A stretch of 64,000 nucleotides of DNA. Origin: Diadema setosum. Its lineage: Eukaryota; Echinodermata; Echinoidea; Diadematoida; Diadematidae. The stretch covers positions 20,773,047-20,837,046 of the forward strand of contig CM067072.1 in the NCBI GenBank assembly GCA_033980235.1, read 5' to 3'. The translations under genes were made by a program, and so were the position numbers. This document shows, piece after piece, positions 12,323-24,049 of the stretch. Every line of letters begins with the position of its first letter. Within the stretch, counting starts at the first letter, position 1. Below the pieces are notes generated by a model, which worked only from the letters and a program-made list of their open reading frames with translations, was not told where the DNA came from and did not search any database.

Positions 12323-12520
12323 CTGGCTATGCCTACAATGGTTCCTGAATCCTAGCTACAGATGTGGCGAACCCTGGGCTGGCCTCTGGGCGAACCTTGT
12401 CTACCTCGGTTTTGATCGGTTTGCGCTTCAGGTCAACGAACTTTCCTCAAGCACCGGCACCTCGATTGTGTTGTGCGGATACAATGGAGTGTATTTTGTA
12501 CTGAGGAGTATATGATGCGG
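12323..12520 (-). promoter_or_regulatory. Possible non-coding first exon / promoter region
   Basis: A GC-richer island with CpGs in AT-rich surroundings. On the minus strand it ends in a good donor, CCAG|GTAGGTG (12317-12322). It could be the distal 5'UTR exon required by the acceptor upstream of the TRIC start at 5541. There is no TATA box or initiator I would defend, and the upstream edge is a guess. It could equally serve an unrelated transcript. Confidence 0.25.
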
Positions 12521-13651
12521 AAGGGTGAATATTTCATCAGAGTCATTGTTGTTTTGTGTGATATAGGCTTATCTACATGGATTATTTAACCTATTGGCGA
12601 TATAATTTCGACGCTCACCTCTAAAATTTGTGGTAAACTCGATTTCATAGCCGAGTCAAACATGAGTAAAACAAGCAATCTTACTAATAGCTGCTAAGTT
12701 CAGCAAAAACACAACCGGAATTTCAGTTATGTCAGGAATGTCAAGTATGTTTATCATGAAGATCTCAAAGCGTCTATCAATCGATCAACCATCGAAACAC
12801 ATGGGTGATGAGATGGCATCAAACGATAAAGCAAAATTCAAAAATTGTTTGCGTTGTCAAAATGTTGGTGCTTATTAATGTTCATGATTAACTTCCCTGG
12901 GAGCCGACACCAGCACGTTTGTATCGGGATATATACAGCGCCCCAGGGGGGGGGGGGGGGGGTTAGGAGCCGGGGTGCCGGGTGCTGCAGCACTCTTGTC
13001 ATGCTTGTGAAAAATAAATGTTAGGGCAGTGGAATCAAGCACCACAGAAATCATGATTTCTGATGGGGGGGGGGGGGGATCCCGTCTTCTGTATATCATG
13101 TTTTCATCATGCATGATTCAATACTGTAGTCAGCTTACATGTAGATATCAGATAACTAGATATCTGTCATTTTAGCGAAATTCTTGATGAACTGGATGAA
13201 ACCTCAAAAAATCCTGATGATTTGGATATAATTTTCAAGAAATGTGATCAGAAAGTGAGTTAATCACGCTAAAATCAAATCATTACCGGCGTTTATCCGT
13301 ATACCGAGTTGCGGGGGGGGGGGGGGGCGGAAGATAATGGGGAGTGAATGTTTGCCTCCATCCCTCACGTTTTTTGGTGCATAAAATATGAGATGAGAGG
13401 GGAGTGGCAGCAAAAAAAAAGAAGACTTTTTTGTTTTGTTTTGTTTTTGCTTGTCAGCCGATTTTCATCGGAAAGTCGCACGTCAAAAATTTTAAGACAT
13501 TTCTTTATGTTTGTTTTCGTTTTTCTTATGTTTGTTTTTCTTTTTGCTTGACAGACCATCTTGACACCCCTTCACTTTAAAAAACGTAGCACCACCTTGC
13601 ATGATACGCACACGCCCGCGAAGTGTAGGCCTATTTTAATAAATAAATGAA

Positions 13652-13702
<51 letters not shown>

Positions 13703-13930
13703 ATGAAAAAATGGAACGGAAGTGAAATGGTTGGCATGGATATCTGTTTCGGTGTATGTAATAATGAAGTAGATATATCTATAGGATTTCTCATTTTTTT
13801 TTGTGTTTAAAGTCAGTCAAAACAGTCATTTCTAGGGGCGCCCATCAGTTTTAATGATGGGGGTGGGGGCAAAACCTGGAAAATATGTGCGAAGAAGCGG
13901 AACGACGGGGGGGGGGGGGGGTATTGGAGG
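12521..13930. other. Non-coding stretch with clustered G-runs
   Basis: Runs of 14-17 G occur at 12946-12962, 13065-13078, 13313-13327 and 13907-13921. There is an AAAT microsatellite at 13638-13704. No gene is seen. Some apparent proline-rich peptides on the minus strand are only the translation of these G-runs. Confidence 0.5.
13638..13704. repeat. AAAT microsatellite
   Basis: About 16 AAAT units with one AATG variant. Confidence 0.95.
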
Positions 13931-15600
13931 GAGTTTACCCTCCAACATGATGGAGATTTTGCACTTTCAGACCTGTAATTTAGAGATCTAGTGCACACCC
14001 ATTTTGGTGAAATATTCGACATTTGCTTCTGTCAAAGTATGGAATATCACATTCAGGGAAATGTGCTGGGGAGAGGGTGGGAGGGGGGATAAGCCCCCTC
14101 CCACATGGGGGAGATTTTGCTTTTTCAGACCTGAAATTCAGAGATATGGTGCGCACTCTTCGTGAGGTAATTGATTTTTGTTTCAATCAAAAAAAAAAAA
14201 ACAAAGAAAAAGAAAGATAGAGTAAGAAATTCGGAGAATGTGTATGTGTATGGGGGGGGGGGGGGGAATGGCTGTGGGGGACTACCCCCTTCAACAAAGG
14301 GAGGTTTTTTTTTTTTACAGATCTGAAATTGAGAGGTCTGGTAGACCCTACACACTTTTGGTGATATACGTTCGTTGTTGTTGTTTTTTATCAAACAGCA
14401 AGAAAAATACATAATAATATATAGGAAGGCGTGAAGGGGACGGTGTGGAATATCCCCTCCCATGCACACGAAGGACATTTTTTTTTTTTTTTTTTTTTTT
14501 TTGCATTTTCAGACTGGAAATGAGGGATCTGGATTCTGGTGCACCCCTTTGGTGAAACATTTGATTTTTGTTTATATACACACTAGAAGAAATTTATGAA
14601 GTGAAATATAAACACCGCAGGAGCCAAAACTTGGACTGACGTTTCGGTCAAAGACCTTTCAAAGTGAGACTGAAAGTAAACAATCTCACACGAGGCATAC
14701 CGCCATAGAGGTGAGGCATTTCCTCCCGCCTCCATTAGGCCTATACCACTTACTATAATCCAATGTATTTGTGTTATGAACCTAATCAGGATATAAAAAA
14801 CAAACACTGACCAAAGCTGCGATAAACCAATTAAACTTATGGGTATAAATCACGAATTAAAATAAATGTATATTTAAAATTTGCTAAATTGTATGGGCAT
14901 TTATACTTCAAAAATGCTTAAAGCTTTACTACAACAATGTATGCACGCATGCTCAATCACCGCTCTGTTCCCAAGACGGGGTAAAAGCTGAACAGCTAAA
15001 ATGACTGAAAATGAGGACAAAACAGGCTATGAATTGCATCCCTCTTAAGATGATGTAGTGTGATAAGTGGACAAAATCGGTGTGTTTTCGTACAATAATG
15101 ATCTGTAATACTGAAGAGGGGGGTGTTCCCCCTCCCACGGTGAGGAATTTTTTGCATTTTGATGTCGTAAATGGTGCAATTTGATGCATGATTTTACGTG
15201 TAAGCTGTCAATCCCCAAAGAGTTTTTAAGTTTTCAATGGGAAACCAAGCGCGGAAAGGGTTGATTGAAAGAAGATATCCCCTCCCACTCGCCGCCCGCG
15301 GTGGATCTTTTCTGGTTTTTGTTTTGTTTTGTTTTGTTTTTTGTTTTTTGTTTTTTTTTTGGTAACTGAAGTGACAAACCTGGTGCACACTTACGATAAA
15401 ACGTTTGGGAATCTGTCAATCTAAAAAGAAAAAAGGAAAAGGAACGAAAGGGGGAGGGGATGGGAGGAGGTATCCCCTTCCCACGCGAGAGAGATTTTTC
15501 TTTTTTCTTTTTTTTTTTGGAGGGGGGGGGGGTAAATTTTCAGAATTGAGATCCTGCAATCTGGTGCAGACTTTGGACAAGATATTTCGTCGGCGTTTTC
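13931..15600. repeat. Cluster 1 of CCCTCCCACG-type repeat module
   Basis: About seven diverged copies start near 13935, 14095, 14280, 14450, 15120, 15278 and 15470. Each reads roughly ATCCCCTCCCACG, then GGGAGATTTTGC, ATTTTCAGACCTGAAATT, AGAGATCTGGTGCACAC and GGTGAAACATTTGAT. A G-run usually lies just before the module (for example 14252-14266). The same module recurs at 22.9-23.7 kb and 35.2-35.4 kb. Copies are frame-shifted relative to each other and carry stops, so they are not coding. Confidence 0.7.
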
Positions 15601-15880
15601 ACGAACTGACGCTATTTCGATTTTGGTCAAAATTTTCAAAATCGAGATATTGGTACCAAATGAAAGTGCTTTCAAAACTCTACCAAATCCCAAAATTTTA
15701 GATCACAAAAGTAATTATTCTTAATTTTATCAAAGAAAGAAAAAAACGACGGTACTCGAAATATCGAGAAATTGAGAAAAACGAGTTTCACGAACCGACG
15801 CACGAAAGATACGCCGGTTCGTAAAACCCGAATTGCTACGGTGAAGAGCAATGCGGGTTTCACGAACCGTCGCAGTTGCA
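15590..15880. repeat. Hairpin-rich repeat of the ACGAACCGACGC family, copy A
   Basis: Contains several inverted forms of one word: ACGAACTGACGC, ACGAACCGACGC, GCCGGTTCGT and ACGAACCGTCGC. It also has AAAACCCGAATTGC facing GCAATGCGGGTTTC (about 15823-15862), which can form a stem. The same words occur at 22,480-22,860. The cluster follows directly after the CCCTCCCACG modules in both places, so they probably belong to one composite element. Confidence 0.55.
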
Positions 15881-18800
15881 TTACTTTGAGCTTTGTTCAA
15901 CTTACTGGCCTAGAATTAGGTTTTGGCCCTAATCCAGATCTCAGAGTGAGAACCAAGCCTTCTGAAAGATGAATGACGGCCTAAGCCAGCCCACTGTCCA
16001 CGAGTGAAGTGAATGGTAAGCTATAATCCTATTAAAATCATGCTCAAAATAACAGTTTCAGTTGGACTACCATAACCATTAATTGCGGTAGTGTGTAGTC
16101 CCATGTATTCAATCGCGTGATGCTTATGAAGCCTAGTCTGTAAACGCCATACAATTTCAAATTAGATCCCAAATCATATTATTTATTGTTTCTTTTCAAC
16201 TTATGTCGTTAGACGTTACTTCTGAGACTACTGAGTACTATAGTCGTAACGTCTGTGTGCAAGACATGCAGATTGCAAGATTTCAAAGTCTCGAAGACAC
16301 TAAAACTAGCCTTGACTTTTGAGTTGAAAATGAAATCATGAGATTGACAAAGTAGGCGTACTAAACTAAAAAAAAATAAATTAAAAGTCTAACAGTAAAA
16401 CTCAAAGGAAGAGTAAAGAATAAAGTTAGACATAGACTTTTACTTTCAAGTCTAACTATTAAGTCTAAGTTAAGACTTTACTTGTAATACCAGTTACTAA
16501 AACTAAGATCAGCTGCAGTCTAAGACCAAGTCAAATTAACACAGTTCAGAGCCATACCGGTAGTCTAGCTCTAGATCTACATCTAGACTAGTGGTAATAG
16601 TAGGTAGAGTCCACCCATTTTTTCCCCCAATCTTTACTGGTCCATTCCTGAAAAAGTTACTGGTCAGTGTCCAACAGTGGTTTTTCCTGCTCAGGGACCG
16701 TCGGACCAGTGCCAGTGTGCAGCGTTGGTGTAGATGTCATCTATGACAGTATGTGGTCTAGTGATACTACCTAAACACTACGAGTACTCTACAGGTTAGG
16801 TGGCTTTCCTGTACAGTGCAGTGTTAAAGTATACTTGTGAATTCAGCCCTAGTACCGTACTGTGTGTAGTGTATGTCTAACATTAGTTCGAGTGGAGTAC
16901 CTAAGCACAGCGGTGGGGCTTTTTTCCCCTAAAACTTGTGAATGTGGCCCAACCAAATGGCGTTTGTATATTTACGCTTGATTGATAGTGATACAGTGGC
17001 GCTGTCGATTTCCACAGCAGCCATACATAATCTTTTGTCCTTTCTTCTTTCCTTTTTTCCCCTTTGTTCTTTCACTCTTTTTATTCTTGGAATCGAAGGA
17101 CTTCCTAAGAAATGTCCCTCGACTGATTTAACCAGGACTCTTGAGTCCTGGTAAACCTAACCTTACCGAGTAACCGTTAACGTTTGTTAGGCCTAACATA
17201 ACAGTAACACTGACTTAGCCCTGTATTGACTTTGTCTTTGGCCGACTTACTGAGATGGCGAGTCTCACTCTGTAACGTTAGTCTAAACGTAGTCGCTAGA
17301 TCTGTCAGTGTCAGTGTCACCGGTTATTGTATGGTGCCATCTCTAACGTACTTTAACAAGTTGATGTTAGTTATCTATGTCAACTTACTGATTTAGTAAT
17401 AGTGGTACTGTCATCCTGTTGGACATCGCCGAAATATCATCCGTGACGTGTTAATTTCGTGTCACAAAGACAAAAGTTGCCAAGACCTAATAGTATTAGA
17501 TGTCTAGATTTAGATGTAGTCTAGATCTAAGTACATGTAATATGAAATCTGTGTAACTTAAAAGTGAAAGGTCTAGACTTCACTTAGTCTATAATTAGAC
17601 CAGACATTCATGAGGCAAAGGCCTATTTAGTAGATCTATTCTTATTCTATTTTAATGTCAATTCCTGCTAACTCGCCACGTGTTATTCCTAAGGCCAAGG
17701 ACTTCCGGGTTAGTGATTTTTTTTTGATAAATACCAAACAGCAGACGTGTTTCATTTGCATTCTTGCACAGACTTCATGAAAATATGTACAGTATCAAAG
17801 AAATATGATGCACATGACAATGCCACTGTTTTATAGCTGAATGGTTAATACCTTTAAAAGCTGAATGATAATGTTATCTAGGTCTAATTAAGATGATACA
17901 GTCTCTGATAAGAAACAGGTTTGATTGTCGTAGACTGTTTCCCAAATGCAGGTAGTAATATTCAGCTACTTCAATGCAATGCCTTGTTTACAAGTACATG
18001 TAGATTTATATTCATGTGAATGATAATTCAATTTCTACATGAGACTTACTAAGTGCTAGACATAAGATCTTGCATCATTAAAATGTGTAAATGACGAGAC
18101 AATTTGAATATGGATCAAAGACAAACAGCAGTATATTTTGACATTCTTTGATCCTGCATAGGCCTACCATTTTGTTTTATGTTTAATATAAATAGAGCAA
18201 AATAATTTCAACTTCAGTTTTGTTGGCTGATTTTTTTTTCTTCTCAAAATTAAAGTTGTATCTTGTACCATGATGTTTGATTTTAATCAAAAGTTCTTAA
18301 TTTCTTTCTTTTCTTTCAGATGACTGGTGCCATGTAGTAGCGAAGAACTGGACTGTCTCAGAAAAGAAAAGAAAAAGTACAGGGTCGTGTACATCATCAA
18401 CGGATGTGAATACAATGGTAATTAGAGTCTAGGTCTAATCAAGATGTTAAAGTCTCTGATAATAAAGAAGTTTGATTGTCGTAGACCGTTTCCCAAATGC
18501 AGTTAGTAATATTCAGCTTTTTCAAAGCAATGCCTTATTTACAAGGACATGTAGATTTATTCATGTGAATGATAATTTAATTTCTACATGAGACTTACTA
18601 AGTGCTAGACATAAGATCTTGCATCATTAAAATATGTAAAAGGCGAGACCATTTGAATATGCATCAAAGACGAACAGCAGTATTTTTTGACATTCTTTGA
18701 TCCTGTATACCATTTTGTTTTATGTTTAATATAAATAGAGCAAAATGATTTCAACTACAGCATAGTTGGCTGATTTCTTTTTCTCAAAATGAAAGTTGTA

Positions 18801-19260
18801 TCTTGTATCATGATGTTTGATTTTAATCGAAAGTTCTTAATTTCTGTTTTTTCTTTCACATGACTGATGCCATGCAGTAGCGAAGAGCTGGACTGTTTCA
18901 GAGAAGAAAAAAAGTACAGCATCGTGCTTATCATCAAGGAATGTGAATACAATGGCTTAGGAAAGAAGACAATCTACAGATAGGATAGAAGGGAGAACTT
19001 GGGATAAAGGGCGACAACATAAGGACGGTATATCTACATTAAAATGTGATTGTAAAGTGGAAACATGAAAGAAGATTCTAAGATTGAAGGTGAAAACATG
19101 CATTCCATTCTGTGATGTCGTAATTACAATTTTGCTACACTTTAATAACACTACTGAGAGACATTTATATCAAGGCAAGCTTCATGTGGATGTGGAATGT
19201 TAGATTTTCTTTAAGTGTTCATTGGTATGTATTTCATGATAATAAATCTTGAAGGTTTTG
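15880..19260 (+). ncRNA. Possible spliced non-coding transcript
   Basis: Weak model built from signals only: a donor at about 16010 (GTGAATG|GTAAGC); an exon-like segment at 18321-18415 between TTTCTTTCAG and a donor-like GTAATT; and a terminal segment ending near a polyadenylation signal AATAAA at 19241-19246. The candidate first exon has ATGs that hit stops within a few codons. The 18321-18415 segment is open in one frame, but its duplicate is not. I infer at most a long non-coding RNA. It could also be chance. Confidence 0.2.
17876..18955. repeat. Tandem duplication, two units of about 545 bp
   Basis: Unit 1 (17876 to about 18420) and unit 2 (about 18427-18955) both run from TCTAGGTCTAAT-AAGATG, through GTTTCCCAAATGCAG and TTTAATATAAATAGAGCAAAAT, to GTGAATACAATGG. 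Each ends with a splice-acceptor-like tract and an exon-like segment. In unit 1 this tract reads TTTCTTTCAG. In unit 2 it reads TTTCTTTCAC and the frame is stopped. Similarity looks close to 90 percent by eye. Confidence 0.8.
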
Positions 19261-22200
19261 TGTGGTAATCATAACCTTGTGATACATCTTGATAAATTTC
19301 TAAGTGCACATTGGCAATATTCAGATGATGCTGTAATCAGATGAAGTTAGATGGTTGAATAATCATTGCATAGTTGTAATAGTTATCGACTGAGGATTAA
19401 CATGCCCTTCACTGATTTATTTTTCGTAAATGGTGATAATTGCGAGAGTCAATCTAAATTGTCGGGGGCATAACCAAATGTGTCACACTGTCAAAATGTG
19501 TATATCAGAAACTTTTAGCTCGCTGTACGAATTTTCACAGAAAACAGATTTATGAGAGTCACAAATGGTAGCTTTGACCCATTAACAAAAAGTTCCAGCT
19601 TCATCTTCAACCATGTTCATGATACATGTTCATCTACATTTTGCAAACATTCTGAATGTTGATTGAGACATGTTATACATGTATGTATTTTTATGAAATT
19701 AATGCAACAAATAATCAATATGCATCTCTGCTAGATGATAATATTAATCCAGTTAATGACATGCCAAACTCACCTCAAACTGTAATTCATTCTATTCTCC
19801 TTTATTCTTTTATTTATTATTTTGTTGTCTTCAACCCACTTTGAATGTGTTACGTATGATTCTTATAAACATGGGAAATGCACTCCATATAACTGATAGG
19901 ACTTATAACAAATTGACATAATCATTCAACCATCACTAGACAGTTCTGTTATGAGATGTTCTTTATTTAACTAAAATTGTAAATTATGATACGTGTATGC
20001 TCCCATGCAAACTCACAACAAAATACAGAAATATGATTTCTTTTAATAATAATTCATTATGTCTCTAAATGTACAATTAAAGAAAGTGATTACAAAAAGG
20101 ATGTCAAACATTGTATATTAAAATAATAGATTATTCATTTGTCTCCATCCGTAGTAACACATGCAACTGCAGTGTGCAGTTTGTGGGCTGCTGTGAAAAA
20201 AAAAAAAAAAAATCACAGGCAGCCCAAGCGGGATTCGAACCCACGACCTCCGGATTACTAGACCAGCACCATAGACATGAATGATTAAATATAGAAGGGC
20301 TTGGGGGCGCTTCGAAGTTAACTGCTCTTATTAAATATGCACATGTCATTTGCAACTCGACTAAAGATGATTAAACGCACTGAAATTCTTACTTTAAATA
20401 ATATTCATAATCTGTTTTTTTTTTTCTTTAATAGCTTGGGATGTACACTGTATCGGTCTACATTTCGCCTACAATATGGAATTCTTTACTTCGAGACGTT
20501 TGTTTTTTACAAAAGAAAATTAAGAGTCCTTTAAAGGTGCTATAGAACAGTGGCGTGTTTTTTTTTTTTTTTTTGGGGGGGGGAGGGGAGTCAAATTAGC
20601 CTTGGCCCCTCTCCACCGTCCTTCCCCCCCCCCCCCCCTTGGCTGCATTTTTTTTTAGTCATCACATGAAAATTCGTCTGCATCCACCCCGTAGTTTTGC
20701 TGATGACCTTTCCTTTTAATTATCTTAACCACACACAATTTTGGCCGAATTTCCCCACCCCTCTTGTGAATTTGCTAGCACATGTGTTTATAGTACTGGT
20801 GGATTAAGGATTCGGAGGGGGGGGGGGGTCGGCCAAAATTTCTCTTTTCTCATATGTAACAAGCCTACGGGGCGAAAGGCTGATACTATGGGCTTTCTAC
20901 ACACATTTTTAGATGCTAATTATTGGTTAATATGAGCACGATCATTTATGTTGTGATTAATTTGTTTCCTTTTCATATATGTATGACTTCTATTAGAGAC
21001 TTAATTGGCTTGGCACTCCTTGCATCGACCTATTTTAGACACCCATTTCCTTCTCTCTATCTTGCTTTTTCTCTACTGTCCTGTGAATAGTGTAACTACA
21101 TGTACATGCAGTACCTCTTCTCTTTTGTATGATATACATCAAGTTTCCATCTGAGCATAATGTGTGTTGCAGCACTCTCAAGCTTCATGCATATGCAGCA
21201 ACATCTTTTTATGTTCATATAGATAATTATGCTTGATATATTAATTTGAGAATGTTATTCTTTCTTTTGTATATGTTCCGTCCGCACTCTATAGATGTAA
21301 ATGTACATTGTAAGATTTGGTGCGCATGTTCGACCTGTGTTTCTCTTTTTGTGAACACACAAGAACTGATGTAATAATGAACTTGAATTACGCATATTCT
21401 TTAATATTGATTCCATCTCCATTTGCCATTAGATATTTATTGATTTATGGAGCTCTTCCACAATTGTTATCCTTCCCATTGTCATTACTCATCTCTGAAT
21501 AATTCAAATTTGATACTTTATTGAGAACCTATGTTTCTTCGATTACATAATGTACCTCTTCAATATACACATGTATTGCTGCAAAAGGCATAATAAAACA
21601 TGACCATTTATATATTTAAAATGAAGCTTGAAATTCTGATAATTTTGATATTTATGTATTTTTAGGAGTTTATCAGTTTCGAAGAGTGCATGCAGGATGA
21701 GTTTTATGTTTTTATATGATCAAGTGCAGCTATCAAAGAATCTGTTGAGCAGGAAAGAGAAAGATGGAAAATGAGGAATTATGAGTGAATTCGCATGCAA
21801 GCCAAATGACAATAATGACACCGATAAAAATTGTGACAAAGTAAAAGTCACAAATAATGTGGAATAATAAGAAATAAAGAAATTAATAGATTATTTCAGA
21901 GAAAGAAATAACAGAGTGCATGAGTATGAAAGATGAGTAAATGCAAGTAATCATTACTGACTGGCACATCTTTTTCCCTACAATATTTAGCGGTATCCTT
22001 CATCTTAGAACAAACATTCATAATTATTATGAAAGAAGTGAACTGAATTTGAATTAAAAATTATGTGAAAAATAAAGAAAGTAAGTTAAAAAAGTAAAAA
22101 AAAAAAAACAGTAAAAAGTAAAAAAATATGAAGCACAGTATACCGAGTACATGTTAATTACCAAATGATAAATGTCCACATGCAAAAGTGTTGAATAATA

Positions 22201-22478
22201 TATCCACACAAAAAAGGAGGGGGGAGGGCAAAGAAATCTTTGGAGCGATCAACGACAGCTCTAATAACAATGCTAAATGAAGATGAAAACAAGGACAACA
22301 CGCTTTTTAGAACAATTAAGAGAAACTGGCTTATATTATCATCTTAATTATCACCTAATGTATTACAATCATCACAATAATCATTACATGACAATTGATT
22401 TCAATTAATAAGGTTATTGTTGATAAGCAGGTATAGCCCTAATAGTATTTGTATGTAAACACATACGAAAATGAAATA
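19261..22478. other. Gene-poor stretch
   Basis: AT-rich. Contains a tRNA-derived SINE piece (separate entry), T/G and C runs near 20560-20640 and a G-run near 20816-20828. Apparent open segments (for example 19656-19844 and 21317-21502) are short, hydrophobic, AT-driven and unrecognised. No exon is supported. Confidence 0.4.
20180..20300 (-). mobile_element. tRNA-derived SINE fragment
   Basis: On the minus strand the sequence reads CTGGTCTAGTAATCCGGAGG, then TCGTGGGTTCGAATCCCGC, then TTGGGCTGCC. The middle part is a canonical T-arm / RNA polymerase III B box (GGTTCGAATCC). The first part resembles an anticodon arm with AGT in the loop. The 3' end runs into a T-rich tract (A-run at about 20197-20213 on the plus strand). 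The 5' half (A box, D arm) is not recognisable, so this is a SINE or decayed tRNA piece and not a working tRNA gene. Confidence 0.6.
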
Positions 22479-22479
22479 G

Positions 22480-22860
22480 CGACGGTTCGTAAATACACGC
22501 GTATTGCACGTTACCTATTGTGCAGGCCGTACAGCGCGGGTCCCACGAACCGGCGTAATACAACTTACGTCGGTTCGTGGGACCCGCGCTTAAGTACATA
22601 ACCTATGGTGCGCGCAAGAAACGATGGATTTACGAACCGACGCAGTGAGTTTGAAGACAGAAATATCGTAATTCTTTTGAATTCACACTAAAATTACACT
22701 ATGGATAGGAAGAACAACTTCCACTCTCATCACCCTGTCAAAATTTTCACACACAAGACAGGAAAAGTCATTGAAAACGTTGTCTAAAACTTGTGAGATC
22801 TTTAAACGCGATTTTCTCAGAATTGCATTTTCGCTCAAAAACGAAATAGCGTCGGTTCGT
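22480..22860. repeat. Hairpin-rich repeat of the ACGAACCGACGC family, copy B
   Basis: Holds a near-perfect hairpin at 22533-22590: 26-base arms beginning AGCGCGGGTCCCACGAACC and ending GGTTCGTGGGACCCGCGCT, with a six-base loop and a single G-T mismatch. Further half-sites occur at about 22482 (CGACGGTTCGT), 22634 (ACGAACCGACGC) and 22849 (GCGTCGGTTCGT). CpG content is far above the surroundings. Confidence 0.75.
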
Positions 22861-22919
22861 GGTAACACCGACGATTTAGACAGTTTTCTATCAAAAAAGG
22901 CAAAAAAATTTTCTTCATT

Positions 22920-23760
22920 TCGGGAATCATTGGGGACCAAAATGATATGTTTGCCCCTCCCCTCCCCCCGTCCTCCAGGATCGACGCCCCTGCATACGAG
23001 GGTGCTTTTGCATTTTTAGAATTCAGATGAAAATATCTCGTAAACACATTTATGATGTAATATGGGAAAATTTCAATCCTGAGAAGAGTACTATTTTTGT
23101 GGGGGGGGGGGGGGACCCTCCTTTAATTGAAAGTATCTAGATATCTCCTCCCACCCACGGAACTTCTGCGTTTTTTAAAACTGAAGTAACAGACCTGGTG
23201 GACACTTTAGATGAAACATTTATGAAATCTGTCAATCAAAAAGTGTATTAAGTAGAAAGGACTGAACGGGGATGGCATATAGAAGGGGGTAGGCCTATCC
23301 CCCTCCCACGCAAGGGAGATTTTGTATTTTCAGAATTGAAATTTAGGCATCTTATTTATAGGCAGTTTTCTATCAAAAAAGTAAGAACATTTCCACATCT
23401 CGGGAGTGTTACGAGGAGGAGCAAAATGATATGTTTGTTCCCAATACTTTTATGGGGGAACCATCCCCCCATCGACGCCTCTGCATATGAGGGAGCTTTT
23501 GTAGGTGAAAGATCTGCTGCACACTCTTTGATAAAATATTAGGAAATACGTCAATCTCAAAAGTGTACAAAGTCTATCGAAAGGGACCCGGTAGTGGAGC
23601 TTTTGCATGTTTATGATTGCAATTCAACGATCTGGTGCATAGTTCTGGCGGTGTTTCGACAATTTTCCATAAAGAAAGTTCGAGATTTGTCCTCATCTCG
23701 GGAATTGCCACGGGGAAAAATGATTTGTCTGCCCCTTTGCCCCCCCCCCCCCGCCCCCCC
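22920..23760. repeat. Cluster 2 of CCCTCCCACG-type repeat module
   Basis: At least five diverged copies (about 22965, 23145, 23290, 23470 and 23585) share GGGAGATTTTG or GAGCTTTTGCA, a TTTTCAGAATTGAAATT-like core and a GATCTGGTGCACAC-like tail, as at 13.9-15.6 kb. G/C runs accompany them (23101-23114 and 23741-23769). Not coding. Confidence 0.65.
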
Positions 23761-24049
23761 CCCCCCCCCGAGATAGAATCGACGCTCCTGATCATCCCTG
23801 TGTATGCCCATAGATGTATCCTGACTGAATCATCAGTCATCATCGTTTCAGGAATGGTTCAGGAAACGAAGGGGAGTTCAATTATGGCGGTACAGTTTTT
23901 TGTTTGTTTGTTTGTTTGTTTGTTTGTGTTCGTACATACACAATTTGCAGATGGTCCCGAGTTGCTAGCGTCATAGCATGTTTACATGACCGTAGGCCTA
24001 TACTATTTGACGTTGTCAACGTCTGGACCATATACGTTATGTCGATATT

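Noticed and set aside
12303..12515. 70-codon plus-strand frame in the GC-rich island
   Set aside because: No motif. The island is better explained by minus-strand 5' exon or promoter sequence, and even that is uncertain.
14125..14581. Proline- and lysine-rich open frames on the minus strand
   Set aside because: Translations of G-runs and T-runs within the CCCTCCCACG modules; frames differ between copies.
20180..20300. Intact tRNA gene
   Set aside because: Only the anticodon-like and T-arm portion is recognisable. The anticodon stem is mismatched and the 5' half is missing, so SINE remnant is preferred.
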